Positions 34,319-43,466 of a DNA stretch of 64,000 nt are shown here, one piece after another. Position numbers and translations under genes: made by a program. Location of the stretch: contig NZ_JABXIN010000005.1 in assembly GCF_013373065.1 (NCBI RefSeq), positions 1 through 64,000 on the forward strand, written 5' to 3'. The DNA is from Algoriphagus sp. GTDB taxonomy: Bacteria; Bacteroidota; Bacteroidia; Cytophagales; Cyclobacteriaceae. The notes beneath the pieces were generated by a model. That model was given only the letters and a program-made list of their open reading frames with translations. It did no database searches and was not told where the DNA came from. Each line of letters begins with the position of its first letter. The stretch's first letter is position 1.

Positions 34319-34350
34319 TTTGCGTGGTAGGTATTTAAGTTGTATTTTTG
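34319..34350 (+). promoter_or_regulatory. Strong Bacteroidota-type promoter before the oxoamine synthase
   Basis: TTTG (34319-34322, inside TTTTG) and TATTTTTG (34343-34350) are separated by 20 bases, an exact -33/-7 match to the TTTG-N19-21-TAnnTTTG consensus. A transcript would begin near 34357. This places the translation start downstream, at the TTG at 34399. Confidence 0.7.
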
Positions 34351-34398
34351 GCGAATTTTGAAAGAGAAAATAAAACATCACATTTAAATAAGATCACC

Positions 34399-35649
34399 TT
34401 GGATTTATTTGCTAAACTACAAACAAACCTAGGCCCATTAGGGAAGCATTCGCAATTCTCAGATGGGTATTACATGTTTCCTAAGCTTGAAGGAGAAATT
34501 GCTCCTCGGATGAAATTTCAGGGAAGAGAAGTATTGACCTGGTCTCTCAATAACTATCTAGGACTTGCAAACCATCCCGAAGTACGAAAGGCTGACGCTG
34601 ACGCTGCTTCCAAATGGGGTGCTGCCTATCCAATGGGAGCTCGTATGATGTCTGGACAGACTTCCCAGCATGAAAAGCTAGAAAATGAATTGGCTGAATT
34701 TGTAGGAAAGGAAAAAGCTTACTTACTGAATTATGGCTACCAAGGGATAATGTCCGTCATCGATGCGCTTTTGGATCGAAAAGACGTAGTAGTTTATGAT
34801 TCCGAGTGTCATGCCTGCATCATTGATGCTTTGCGGATGCACATGGGTAAGCGCTACGTTTTCCCACACAACGATATCGAAAACTGTGAAAAGCAACTTG
34901 AACGAGCTACTAAATTAGCTGCTGAAACAGGTGGTGGAATTCTTGTAATCACAGAGGGTGTTTTCGGAATGACAGGTGACCAAGGAAAATTGAAGGAAAT
35001 CTGCGATCTGAAGAAGAAATTTGAATTCCGTTTATTGGTTGATGATGCGCATGGTTTTGGAACTATGGGTAAAACTGGTGCCGGAACACACGAAGAGCAA
35101 GGAGTAATCAATGAAGTAGACTTGTATTTCTCCACCTTTGCAAAATCCATGGCTTCCATTGGAGCGTTTATCGCAGGTGAAGAAAAAGTTGTTCACTACC
35201 TACGATTCAACATGCGTTCCCAAATCTTCGCCAAATCCCTTCCAATGATTTTTGTTGAAGGTGGATTAAAGCGTTTGGAATTGCTTCGAACACGTCCAGA
35301 ATTAAAGGACAACCTTTGGAAAATCGTAAATGCTCTTCGTGGTGGTTTGCATGAAAATGGCTTTAGTACTGGAAAATCCAATTCTCCTGTAACTCCGGTC
35401 GTTTTAAATGGAACTGTAGGAGAAGCCGCAGCGCTTTCTCACGATCTCCGCGAGAATTACAATATCTTCTGTTCAGTAGTAATTTACCCAGTGGTGCCTA
35501 AAGGTATGATTATCTTGAGGTTAATTCCAACGGCTGTTCACACGATGGAAGATGTTAAGGAAACTGTCACTGCTTTTGCTGCTGTGAAAGATAAATTGAC
35601 TAGCGGTCAATACCGTAATTCCGAAGTGGCTACAGCTTTTGGGGAATAA
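34399..35649 (+). CDS. PLP-dependent alpha-oxoamine synthase (cysteate/serine acyltransferase type)
   Basis: A fold-type I PLP enzyme that condenses an acyl thioester with an amino acid: EVLTWSLNNYLGLANHPEVR, YPMGARMMSGQTSQHEKLENELAEFVGKEKAYLLNYGY, DSECHACIID, RLLVDDAHGFGTMG and the Schiff-base Lys249 in STFAKSMASIGAF. Bacterial serine palmitoyltransferases and the cysteate acyltransferases that start capnine/sulfonolipid synthesis are of this type. The no-chain-specificity residues cannot be read. The TTG at 34399 (then DLFAKLQTNLGPLG, the family opening) is preferred, because a TTG at 34348 lies inside the promoter -7 box. In Algoriphagus, sulfonolipids include the rosette-inducing factors of choanoflagellates. 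Confidence 0.82.
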   Translation: MDLFAKLQTNLGPLGKHSQFSDGYYMFPKLEGEIAPRMKFQGREVLTWSLNNYLGLANHPEVRKADADAASKWGAAYPMGARMMSGQTSQHEKLENELAEFVGKEKAYLLNYGYQGIMSVIDALLDRKDVVVYDSECHACIIDALRMHMGKRYVFPHNDIENCEKQLERATKLAAETGGGILVITEGVFGMTGDQGKLKEICDLKKKFEFRLLVDDAHGFGTMGKTGAGTHEEQGVINEVDLYFSTFAKSMASIGAFIAGEEKVVHYLRFNMRSQIFAKSLPMIFVEGGLKRLELLRTRPELKDNLWKIVNALRGGLHENGFSTGKSNSPVTPVVLNGTVGEAAALSHDLRENYNIFCSVVIYPVVPKGMIILRLIPTAVHTMEDVKETVTAFAAVKDKLTSGQYRNSEVATAFGE

Positions 35650-35749
35650 AAATTTTTCAAAAAAAAGGCCTTTAGGATTGAAATAGTAAGTATTTGGGCT
35701 ATATTGAAACCATAAACTTATCATCAACCTAAAATTAAACACTTTTACT

Positions 35750-35926
35750 ATGAGCAGATTTAGTGAAGTCAAAGATCTTGTAATGAGCTTGGAGTCTGAT
35801 TTCGAAAAGTTCTACGAAAAAGGTAACCAAGCCGCCGGCACCAGAGTAAGAAAAGGTATGCAGGAGTTGAAAAACATGGCGCAGGATATCCGTAAGGAAG
35901 TACAAGACATGAAAAATGCTGGTTAA
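35750..35926 (+). CDS. Histone H1-like protein (Hc1 type)
   Basis: A 58-residue basic-acidic helical protein, MSRFSEVKDLVMSLESDF then EKFYEKGNQAAGTRVRKG and MQELKNMAQDIRKEVQDM. It matches the short Hc1/histone-H1-like proteins of Bacteroidota and Chlamydiae. The G-N-Q-A-A-G-T-R-V-R-K turn with the helical tail M-Q-E-L-K-x-M-A-Q-x-I-R-K-E-V-Q is the conserved part. It likely binds DNA or compacts the nucleoid. The ATG is unambiguous and a perfect terminator lies 10 bases after the stop. Confidence 0.85.
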   Translation: MSRFSEVKDLVMSLESDFEKFYEKGNQAAGTRVRKGMQELKNMAQDIRKEVQDMKNAG

Positions 35927-35936
35927 TCAAAAAAAG

Positions 35937-35961
35937 AAGGTGGCTTAAGCCACCTTTTTTA
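35937..35961 (+). terminator. Intrinsic terminator after the histone-like gene
   Basis: AAGGTGGC / GCCACCTT with loop TTAA, followed by a T-run. A second hairpin (35971-36002, AATAAAGTGGAG / CTCCACTTTATT) overlaps the end of the M1 gene and may serve that strand. Confidence 0.9.
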
Positions 35962-35984
35962 TTGAAACTTAATAAAGTGGAGTT

Positions 35985-37826
35985 TTAAAGCTCCACTTTA
36001 TTATTTTCTGGCTGTACATCGGCCAAACGTTTACTTGGGTCGATTTCAATAGATTTAATGCTATCCATCTTTCGATCAATCACCAACGTTTTTTCTAGAT
36101 TTACCCAAGGCCAATCTTCGGTATGGATTCTCTTTGGAGCACCCGCTTCTTCCCCTTTTTCTCCTCTCATGATCACCAAAGGCAGATAAATCATTTCTTG
36201 AGAGCCATCTTTATAGGTAATTACAACATCCAAAGGCATCGGCATTAAACCAATTCGCTGAAGAGTCAACTCAGTTTTATCACCATTAGCCTTAACCTCT
36301 TTGATAGCATAATCAATCGTTTTTGTAGAATAGACGAAATACTCCTTATACCAATCCAACTCAATACCGCTTTCTTTTTCCATGATTCTAATCAAATCAT
36401 TGACATTAGGATGCTTGAACTTCCAGGTATTGAAATAGCGAAGCAATCCACGATCTCGTACATCAGCTCCTATCACATAGCCGAGTTGTTCCATAAATAC
36501 AGCACCTTTAGAATAAGCTGCTGAACTGTAAGCTCGATTAGTATGATAGTGATCAGAATGGGTGCTCATCGGCTCTTCTAAACCAGAAAGAGCCAAAGAA
36601 ATATAGCCTCGGTAGCTTCCTTGATGAACATTTCCTTCTCGTCTTGGAAAAATCGCTCCCATGGTCAAATTGGTTGCATAAGAGGTAAAACCTTCATCCA
36701 TCCAAGGATAAAGTGATTCATTGGTAGCCAAAACTCCGTGATACCAGCTATGAGCTAACTCATGAACCATCACTCCAACCAAAGAGGGAAGACTTCTTTC
36801 ACCTGTTACTAACGTTGACATGGCATACTCCATTCCTCCATCACCACCTTGAACAACTGAGAATTGCTTATACGGGTATTGTCCAAAATGCTCAGACATA
36901 TAAGCTATCGCCTTTGGAGTAAATTCCTTAAGCTTCTCCCAGTTTTCAGAAGTCTTTTCTCCAGGAATAAAAAAGTGGTGTACCGTAATACCATTGTCCA
37001 TGACCACTTTATCATGTTGGTATTTAGGATCAGCTCCCCACATAAAATCATGGACCATTGGCGCTTTGAAATGCCAGGTTAAGGTATTACCAGCGGGTTC
37101 AGGAACTATTACCCCTGCATCTTCATAGCCATGTCCGATTTCATTTGGGTTTTGCAAATAACCCGTTCCCCCAATGGTGTAGGTTTTATCGATTGTGATT
37201 TTTACATCAAAATCTCCCCAAATCCCATAAAACTCTCTTCCGATGTAAGGATTCGCATGCCAGCCTTGCTCATCATAGTTGGCCAATTTAGGATACCACT
37301 GAGACATTGAATAGCGGACACCCTCTGCTGAATCCCTTCCAGATCTTCTAATCTGAATGGGTACTTGACCATTGAAATCCAATTCCAAAACCGCTTGAGA
37401 ATTCGGAAGAATGGGCTCTGGAAGGTTAACTTCCAAAATAGTCCCAACTTCGACTGCCTGAGCAGGTTTTCCATTTACTGTTAAATTGGAAACGTGCAAA
37501 TAGCCAATTTCTTCTGGAGAAAGATTTGCAATCCGATCCCCTACTCTTCGATCCGGATCCGCAATGGTTCGGGATCGCACATCCATCATACTGCCCGGCT
37601 GGAATGCATTGTAATACAAATGATAAAATACGCGATGGAGCGTATCCGGTGAATTATTGGAATAAACCAATTTTTGTTTTCCCTCATATTGGTTTGTTTC
37701 CACATCCATGAATACTTCCATTTCGTAGTTCACGGACTGCTGAAACCTGCCGGATTGGGCGAAACTAAGGCCTCCCAAAAGACAAAGAAAAAGCCCTAAA
37801 AAAGGCTTCTTAAAACGATTCAACAT
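35985..37826 (-). CDS. Secreted M1-family metallopeptidase
   Basis: 613 residues with a signal peptide (MLNRFKKPFLGLFLCLLGGLSFAQ). The M1 catalytic centre is HELAH (His355, His359) followed by NESLYPWMDEGFTSY with the third zinc ligand Glu. GGMEYAMSTLV is the G-x-M-E-N-type exopeptidase motif with Asn replaced by Tyr-Ala. The protein lacks the C-terminal ERAP-like domain, so it belongs to the short bacterial secreted group. It acts on the N-terminus of peptides in the periplasm. Its 3' end overlaps a hairpin. Divergent from the VPS10 gene over a 167-base space containing an inverted repeat. Confidence 0.92.
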   Translation of the reverse strand: MLNRFKKPFLGLFLCLLGGLSFAQSGRFQQSVNYEMEVFMDVETNQYEGKQKLVYSNNSPDTLHRVFYHLYYNAFQPGSMMDVRSRTIADPDRRVGDRIANLSPEEIGYLHVSNLTVNGKPAQAVEVGTILEVNLPEPILPNSQAVLELDFNGQVPIQIRRSGRDSAEGVRYSMSQWYPKLANYDEQGWHANPYIGREFYGIWGDFDVKITIDKTYTIGGTGYLQNPNEIGHGYEDAGVIVPEPAGNTLTWHFKAPMVHDFMWGADPKYQHDKVVMDNGITVHHFFIPGEKTSENWEKLKEFTPKAIAYMSEHFGQYPYKQFSVVQGGDGGMEYAMSTLVTGERSLPSLVGVMVHELAHSWYHGVLATNESLYPWMDEGFTSYATNLTMGAIFPRREGNVHQGSYRGYISLALSGLEEPMSTHSDHYHTNRAYSSAAYSKGAVFMEQLGYVIGADVRDRGLLRYFNTWKFKHPNVNDLIRIMEKESGIELDWYKEYFVYSTKTIDYAIKEVKANGDKTELTLQRIGLMPMPLDVVITYKDGSQEMIYLPLVIMRGEKGEEAGAPKRIHTEDWPWVNLEKTLVIDRKMDSIKSIEIDPSKRLADVQPENNKVEL

Positions 37827-37911
37827 AGATTTTTATTTTTTTTCTAAAGTAAAGGAAAAATGCTCAGCCCTACCAAACCGATAATCATATTTTAGGGGAA
37901 GAGTTAGCTTT

Positions 37912-37954
37912 AACCAGTTTTTGATTCCATTAAAATAAAAGTTGAAAACTGGTT
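37912..37954. promoter_or_regulatory. Long inverted repeat between the M1 and VPS10 genes
   Basis: AACCAGTTTT (37912-37921) and AAAACTGGTT (37945-37954) are exact reverse complements separated by 23 bases, in the 167-base divergent intergenic region. This is a candidate operator pair or regulator binding site. The loop is too long for a terminator. Confidence 0.4.
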
Positions 37955-37993
37955 CGCTTCTTTTGCTTTTATTTAAATAAAAATCACCAACGT

Positions 37994-40900
37994 ATGAAAA
38001 AACTCATTACTCTCTGGCTGATGGTCTTGTTTGGATCATCTGTCTTAGCACAGGAAGTGGACATGGATTGGTTTAAATCCATGAAAACTCGAAATGTAGG
38101 ACCAGCTGGAATGAGTGGAAGAATCACAGCCATCGACGCAGTTGATGAGAACCCTTCCATCATTTATGCCGGTTCAGCTTCAGGAGGTTTATGGAAATCT
38201 ACCTCAGGTGGGATTCACTGGGAACCTATCTTCGATGATCAGGTGGTACATTCAATTGGTGCCATCTCCATTTATCAAAAAAACCCTTCCATCATTTGGG
38301 TAGGAACTGGAGAAGGAAACCCTCGAAACTCCCTCAACTTGGGTTATGGTGTTTATCGATCCTTAGATGCCGGTAAAACTTGGGAATTGATGGGATTAGA
38401 AAAAACACGAGCTATTCACCGCATCATTGTGCACCCAGATGATCCTAATACCGTCTATGTGGGAGCGATTGGTTCCCCTTGGGGCGAACAAGAAGATCGT
38501 GGTTTATATAAGACAACTGACGGTGGTAAAACATGGGAGAAAATTCTTTACATCGATGAAAAAACTGGGGTTGGGGAAATGATCATGGACCCAAATAATC
38601 CTAATAAGATTTTCGTTAACATGTGGCAACATCGCCGTTATCCATGGTTTTTTGAGTCTGGCGGACCTTCCTCTGGGCTTTATGTGACGCATGATGGCGG
38701 AGAAAATTGGAAGAAACTCGATGACTCCAACGGTCTTCCAAAAAGCGACTATGGCCGTATGGGACTTGCAATTTCTGCTGCTAACAGCAACAAAGTATAT
38801 GCACTGGTTGAGTCTAAAAAGAATGCCCTCTATGTTTCCGAAGACGGCGGCGAAAACTTTACCATGGTGAATAACAAACCGGAAATTGGAGATCGTCCAT
38901 TCTATTATTTTGAAATTCACGCAGATCCAAAAAATGAAAACCGCATCTACACACTTTATTCCCGAGTTGGAATGAGTGAAGATGGTGGAAAATCATTCAC
39001 TCAAATTCTTCAATACGCAGGTGTTCACCCGGATCATCATGCTTGGTACATCAATCCAAATGATCCTAAACTGATGATTGATGGAAATGATGGAGGTCTG
39101 AATATTACACGGGATGGTGGAAAGACCTGGTACTTTGCTGAAAAACTACCTGTAGGTCAGTTTTACCATGTAAATGTAGATAATGAACTTCCATATAATA
39201 TATATGGTGGAATGCAGGATAACGGGTCTTGGACCGGTCCGGCTTATGTGTGGCGAAGAGATGGAATTCGAAACACCTATTGGCAGGAAGTTTCTTTTGG
39301 TGATGGATTTGACGTCGTTCCACACCCAGCAAACTCTAGATATGGATACACCATGTCACAGGGAGGTAATGTTTCCCGATTTGACAAATTAACTGGACAC
39401 AACCGTGTCATTCGACCTACTCACCCTGATAAGGACGTGTTTTTAAGGTTTAACTGGAACGCCGCTATCGCTGCTGATCCACATGACGTGAATGGAGTTT
39501 ATTATGGATCTCAATTCCTACACAAATCCACTGATAGCGGTGAAACTTGGGAGATTATTTCTCCAGACTTGACCACCAATGACTCAACCAAGCAGCGACA
39601 GCAGCAAACCGGAGGCTTAACCTTTGATATTACCGGAGCAGAAAACCATACCACCATTATCGCAATCGCGCCTAGCCCTGTAGATGCAAATGTAATTTGG
39701 GTAGGAACTGATGACGGTAACCTTCAACTTACTGAAGATGGAGGACAAACTTGGACCAACTTAGCTTCCAAGTTGCCAGGCTTGCCAAAGAATAGCTGGA
39801 TTCCTCAAATCCAAGCGTCTGATTATGCTGCAGGTGAGGTTTGGGTGATCGCCAATAATTACCGAAACAACGACTTCAGCGCCTACGCTTATCACAGTTC
39901 TGATTTTGGGAAGACCTTTACCCGAATTGCAGACGATTCAAAGGTCTGGGGATACACCTTATCCATTAAGCAGGACCCGGAAGAGCCAAATTTAGTTTTC
40001 TTAGGAACAGAATACGGTTTATACGTATCCTTTGATAAGGCTAAAACATGGAATAAGTGGGAACACGGCTATCCTAAGGCAGTTTCTACTTATGATATGG
40101 CGATTCAAGAACGAGAAGCTGATTTGGTAATCGGAACATTCGGACGATCCATGTGGGTTTTGGATGATATCCGTCCTCTTCGAGTTTTTGCAGCTAATGG
40201 TGGCAAAATGCCAGAGTCAAAAATTCTAGCTGTTCAGGCACCAGATGCATATCAAGCTGAAATTCAACAGCCACATGGCGAGCGTTTCCCGGCAGATGGA
40301 AAATATGCCGGAGAAAACCGTGAAACTGGAGGACGACTGAGCTTTATTTTAAACGATGACAAAGAAAAGCTCGATACTGTAACTGTAAATATTTATGATG
40401 AATCAGGTGAGCAAATTCGAACCTTGAAAACAGTTCCTCAAAAAGGTGTAAACCGAATCAATTGGGGGCTTGACCGCAAATCAACTGCAGAATTCTTTGA
40501 AACCAACCGAAGAAACAGAAGAGGCTTCTTTGAGCCAGGAGGTGCTGATGTGGTTCCTGGAACTTACCAAGTTGAATTTGTTTATGGAGATGAGAAATCT
40601 GAAACCACTATTAAGGTTAATTCAGATCCTAGAATTGAAGTACAATTGGCGGCCTTGAAGGCTAGGGATGAATTCTTCAAGAAATTGGAGACCATGCAAA
40701 CCGAAATGAACAAGGCCAACTTCCAAATGAGTGAGGCTGAAAAAACCATCAAAAAGGTTCAAGATATGGTAAAAGACCTCGATTCTGAAGAAGCTAAATC
40801 TCTTGCTGATGCTGCCAAAGAAATCCAAAAGAAATTGGAAAAAGTGAAGGAAGCATTCAATGGTCCAACTCGTGAAGGACAGGGTATTGTGCGTAATCTT

Positions 40901-41119
40901 TACCCAACTACGATGACTCTTCAGTTTGTACCTAGAAGATATGCAGGTTCTTCCTATGCCTCCCCTGGACCTACTGAAGAGCGTACTTATCAGCAGGCCA
41001 AAGAAGCAGCAGCAGAAGCATTTGCAGTATTGGAAGAGTTTATGAACGGAGATTGGAAGGCCTTCGAAGAAAAGGTGAATTCTACTCAAGTCAATCTTTT
41101 TGAAACAATAAAAGATTAA
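37994..41119 (+). CDS. Large secreted VPS10/BNR-repeat (sialidase-like beta-propeller) protein
   Basis: 1041 residues with a signal peptide (LITLWLMVLFGSSVLAQ). The first 750 residues carry many BNR/Asp-box repeats (the S-x-D-x-G-x-T-W pattern: SLDAGKTWE, TTDGGKTWE, THDGGENWK, SEDGGENF, SEDGGKSFT, TRDGGKTWY, STDSGETWE, TEDGGQTWT) forming one or two beta-propellers of the VPS10/sortilin or glycosyl-hydrolase type. After a short beta domain, residues 900-1000 are a coiled coil (ETMQTEMNKANFQMSEAEKTIKKV). The propeller fold is shared by sialidases, but the catalytic residues cannot be read. It is probably a cell-surface binding protein or hydrolase. A strong terminator follows. Confidence 0.88.
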   Translation: MKKLITLWLMVLFGSSVLAQEVDMDWFKSMKTRNVGPAGMSGRITAIDAVDENPSIIYAGSASGGLWKSTSGGIHWEPIFDDQVVHSIGAISIYQKNPSIIWVGTGEGNPRNSLNLGYGVYRSLDAGKTWELMGLEKTRAIHRIIVHPDDPNTVYVGAIGSPWGEQEDRGLYKTTDGGKTWEKILYIDEKTGVGEMIMDPNNPNKIFVNMWQHRRYPWFFESGGPSSGLYVTHDGGENWKKLDDSNGLPKSDYGRMGLAISAANSNKVYALVESKKNALYVSEDGGENFTMVNNKPEIGDRPFYYFEIHADPKNENRIYTLYSRVGMSEDGGKSFTQILQYAGVHPDHHAWYINPNDPKLMIDGNDGGLNITRDGGKTWYFAEKLPVGQFYHVNVDNELPYNIYGGMQDNGSWTGPAYVWRRDGIRNTYWQEVSFGDGFDVVPHPANSRYGYTMSQGGNVSRFDKLTGHNRVIRPTHPDKDVFLRFNWNAAIAADPHDVNGVYYGSQFLHKSTDSGETWEIISPDLTTNDSTKQRQQQTGGLTFDITGAENHTTIIAIAPSPVDANVIWVGTDDGNLQLTEDGGQTWTNLASKLPGLPKNSWIPQIQASDYAAGEVWVIANNYRNNDFSAYAYHSSDFGKTFTRIADDSKVWGYTLSIKQDPEEPNLVFLGTEYGLYVSFDKAKTWNKWEHGYPKAVSTYDMAIQEREADLVIGTFGRSMWVLDDIRPLRVFAANGGKMPESKILAVQAPDAYQAEIQQPHGERFPADGKYAGENRETGGRLSFILNDDKEKLDTVTVNIYDESGEQIRTLKTVPQKGVNRINWGLDRKSTAEFFETNRRNRRGFFEPGGADVVPGTYQVEFVYGDEKSETTIKVNSDPRIEVQLAALKARDEFFKKLETMQTEMNKANFQMSEAEKTIKKVQDMVKDLDSEEAKSLADAAKEIQKKLEKVKEAFNGPTREGQGIVRNLYPTTMTLQFVPRRYAGSSYASPGPTEERTYQQAKEAAAEAFAVLEEFMNGDWKAFEEKVNSTQVNLFETIKD

Positions 41120-41140
41120 ATCTTTCTAGCTATTTATTTA

Positions 41141-41173
41141 AAAATAAGCACCCAAAAGGGTGCTTATTTTTTT
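41141..41173 (+). terminator. Intrinsic terminator after the VPS10 gene
   Basis: A 13-bp perfect stem AAAATAAGCACCC / GGGTGCTTATTTT with loop AAAA and a T-run. The A-run on the other side may help the opposite strand. Confidence 0.92.
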
Positions 41174-41185
41174 ATATCATAAACA

Positions 41186-41216
41186 AAAAAGCTTACCCTA
41201 ATCGAGAGTAAGCTTT
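41186..41216 (-). terminator. Terminator of the small lipoprotein gene
   Basis: On the reverse strand AAAGCTTAC / GTAAGCTTT form a 9-bp stem with an 11-base loop, followed by a T-run. It lies 26 bases after the stop of the gene at 41242. Confidence 0.85.
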
Positions 41217-41241
41217 CATAAATAATCCATTGATTTATCTT

Positions 41242-41751
41242 TTAAAAATCCTTGCCACAGACTGCCATTTTTGAAGGATCAAAAACGGATTGATCGGCAC
41301 CTAATCCAATATCGCCTGCTACTAAAATAATGTCGTAATCAGGCCCATCATTTGCTAAATGGACTTTCACATGCCCATCAAATAGTTTAAAATTCTCAAA
41401 ACTCAATTTTGATCCATCAGACAATTGTCCCAAAACAGTTACACTTTTTAGGTCTTTAGCACTGACAGAATTTAAAATAAAAGCTATGGGTGCATCTTGT
41501 AGCTGATAATTTCCGAAATGTAAATGTGCAGGAAAGCTAACATCGGAGTCACTGTTGACCCCGTCCAAATCAATAGTTAATTCCAAATTCCCTCCCGTTA
41601 ATTCCTTAACAGTTAAATTCCCTGAAAAATCAAAATCAGAGGATTTATACAATTGGTATTCAAATGATTTGCCAGTATACTGATCTGGATCTGAATCGGT
41701 ACAAGCCCAAGCAGAACCCAAAACAAAAAAGGCAATTAGTAACTTTTTCAT
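41242..41751 (-). CDS. Small hypothetical lipoprotein (CHRD-like pattern)
   Basis: Starting at the ATG at 41749-41751 gives a lipoprotein signal MKKLLIAFFVLGSAWAC18, which is better than the longer open frame. The body of about 150 residues is beta-rich: GNLTVKELTGGNLELTIDLDG, AHLHFGNYQLQDAPIAFILNSV and GHVKVHLANDGPDYDIILVAGDIG. The repeated short strands and the H-L-H-F-G motif are reminiscent of CHRD or superoxide-dismutase-like sheets, which is a weak resemblance. Role unknown. It has its own terminator. Confidence 0.72.
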   Translation of the reverse strand: MKKLLIAFFVLGSAWACTDSDPDQYTGKSFEYQLYKSSDFDFSGNLTVKELTGGNLELTIDLDGVNSDSDVSFPAHLHFGNYQLQDAPIAFILNSVSAKDLKSVTVLGQLSDGSKLSFENFKLFDGHVKVHLANDGPDYDIILVAGDIGLGADQSVFDPSKMAVCGKDF

Positions 41752-41876
41752 AGTTGTGAAGTTTTCAATATTCAGAACGAATCCTATCGCAAACCTGTTC
41801 AATTTTTACTAAAATTATCGATTTTCAGATAGTGCAACATGATTTGGGTCACATTAATCTGAATTAACAATTTCAA

Positions 41877-43466
41877 ATGAAGCATTTTGCCACCCTAATC
41901 TCTCAATTAGACCAATCCAATAAGACGAAAGATAAATTGGCCGCCTTGCTTCAGTTTTTTAACACAGCTTCAAATCGAGACAAGGTTTGGGCAATCGCAC
42001 TATTTACCCACCGTCGGCCCAAACGCCAAATTTCTACCAAACAACTCCGGGAATGGTGTATGGAATATTCTGGAACTCCAGATTGGCTTTTTGAGGAATG
42101 CTACCATACTGTCGGAGATTTAGCAGAGACCATCTCATTATTGCTTCCTTTACCTACCAAAACTCATGATTTAGAATTGAGCGACTGGATTGAAAAATTA
42201 ACTAGTCTAAAGGATAAAGAAGAGCAAGAGAAAAAGGAGTTTTTACTAGACGCATGGTCCCGACTGGATCAGATGGAGCGGTTCGTATTTCATAAAATAA
42301 TTACTGGGGGTTTCCGAATTGGAGTGAGCCAAAACTTGATTACGCAAGCTTTAGCTCAATTTCTAGGGTTTGAAAAGTCTGAAATTGCTTACGCCTTGAT
42401 GGGTAACTGGAACCCAAATCAGATTCAGTTTGAAGAACTTTTCAATCAAAATGGAACTGAACAAGACATTTCCAAACCGTATCCTTTTTTTCTTGCCCAT
42501 CCATTGGAAAAAGAGCCTGCTGATTTGGGAAGCTTGGAAGAGTGGCAGGCAGAGTGGAAATGGGATGGCATTCGGGGACAATTAATTACCCGAAAAAATG
42601 AAGTCTTTGTATGGAGTCGTGGAGAAGAATTGGTCAATGAGAAATTTCCAGAGCTATTGAATCTAGGTCAAAGTCTCCCTGATGGGACGGTACTTGACGG
42701 GGAAATCTTAGCCTACCAAGATGGAAAACCTCTTCCCTTTTCACTTCTCCAGACGAGAATTGGAAGAAAAAATATCACCAAGAAAATATTGCAAACAGCT
42801 CCGGTAAGTTTTCTAGCTTATGATTTGTTGGAATGGGATGGTTATGATTTTCGAAATCATCCCCTTCATATACGAAGGTCTAAATTGGAATGGATACATC
42901 AAGAGTTCAATCATGAAAGGCTAGAAATTTCTCCGCCTATCCAAGCCAATTCTTGGGAAGAACTTGCAAGAATTCGTGAAAAATCGAGGAGTGAGTTTGC
43001 CGAAGGACTTATGCTTAAACATAAGGAAAGTCCTTATGAAACAGGCAGAAAAAGAGGAAACTGGTGGAAGTGGAAAATTGATCCACTGACTATTGACGGA
43101 GTCATGATTTACGCTCAAAAAGGACATGGTAGAAGAGCGGATTTGTATAGTGACTATACGTTTGCTGTGTGGGATGGGGATCAATTAGTGCCTTTTGCAA
43201 AAGCATATTCGGGGCTTACCGATGCTGAAATGCGAGAAGTGGATCAGTTTGTTAAGAAAAATACGCGAGAACGATTTGGCCCTGTTCGGACCGTTAAACC
43301 GGAATTGGTTTTTGAAATTGCCTTTGAAGGAATACAAGACAGTCCCCGTCACAAAAGTGGGATTGCTCTCCGATTTCCCCGAATTTTAAGATGGAGAAAA
43401 GACAAACCCAAAGAAGAAGCAAACACACTTCAAGAACTCCGAGCCTTACTCGAACTCTATGGATGA
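41877..43466 (+). CDS. ATP-dependent DNA ligase (ligase-associated repair cluster)
   Basis: 529 residues. The nucleotidyltransferase domain has the adenylation motif EWKWDGIRGQ with Lys228, followed by VWSRGEELVNEKFPEL, LDGEILAYQDG, EGLMLKHKESPYETGRKRGNWWKWK and a C-terminal OB domain with SGIALRFPR. The N-terminal domain of about 200 residues is the ATP-ligase N-type helical domain. This is the archaeal-like or LigB/cisplatin-resistance type, not the NAD-dependent LigA. It overlaps the helicase gene by eight bases. The usual partners of this cluster, the metallo-beta-lactamase exonuclease and PdeM, are not in the window. Confidence 0.95.
   Translation: MKHFATLISQLDQSNKTKDKLAALLQFFNTASNRDKVWAIALFTHRRPKRQISTKQLREWCMEYSGTPDWLFEECYHTVGDLAETISLLLPLPTKTHDLELSDWIEKLTSLKDKEEQEKKEFLLDAWSRLDQMERFVFHKIITGGFRIGVSQNLITQALAQFLGFEKSEIAYALMGNWNPNQIQFEELFNQNGTEQDISKPYPFFLAHPLEKEPADLGSLEEWQAEWKWDGIRGQLITRKNEVFVWSRGEELVNEKFPELLNLGQSLPDGTVLDGEILAYQDGKPLPFSLLQTRIGRKNITKKILQTAPVSFLAYDLLEWDGYDFRNHPLHIRRSKLEWIHQEFNHERLEISPPIQANSWEELARIREKSRSEFAEGLMLKHKESPYETGRKRGNWWKWKIDPLTIDGVMIYAQKGHGRRADLYSDYTFAVWDGDQLVPFAKAYSGLTDAEMREVDQFVKKNTRERFGPVRTVKPELVFEIAFEGIQDSPRHKSGIALRFPRILRWRKDKPKEEANTLQELRALLELYG

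Noticed and set aside
34348-34398. Upstream TTG start for the oxoamine synthase
   Set aside because: The TTG is the last three bases of the TATTTTTG promoter box and would be upstream of the expected transcript start; the family N-terminus fits the TTG at 34399.
38300-40000. Direct repeats within the VPS10 gene as a possible CRISPR-like array
   Set aside because: They are coding Asp-box repeats of a beta-propeller, irregular in spacing and preserved at the protein rather than DNA level.
40622-41089. 155-codon open frame opposite the VPS10 coiled coil
   Set aside because: An artefact of the Glu/Lys-rich coiled coil read backwards as Phe/Leu-rich.
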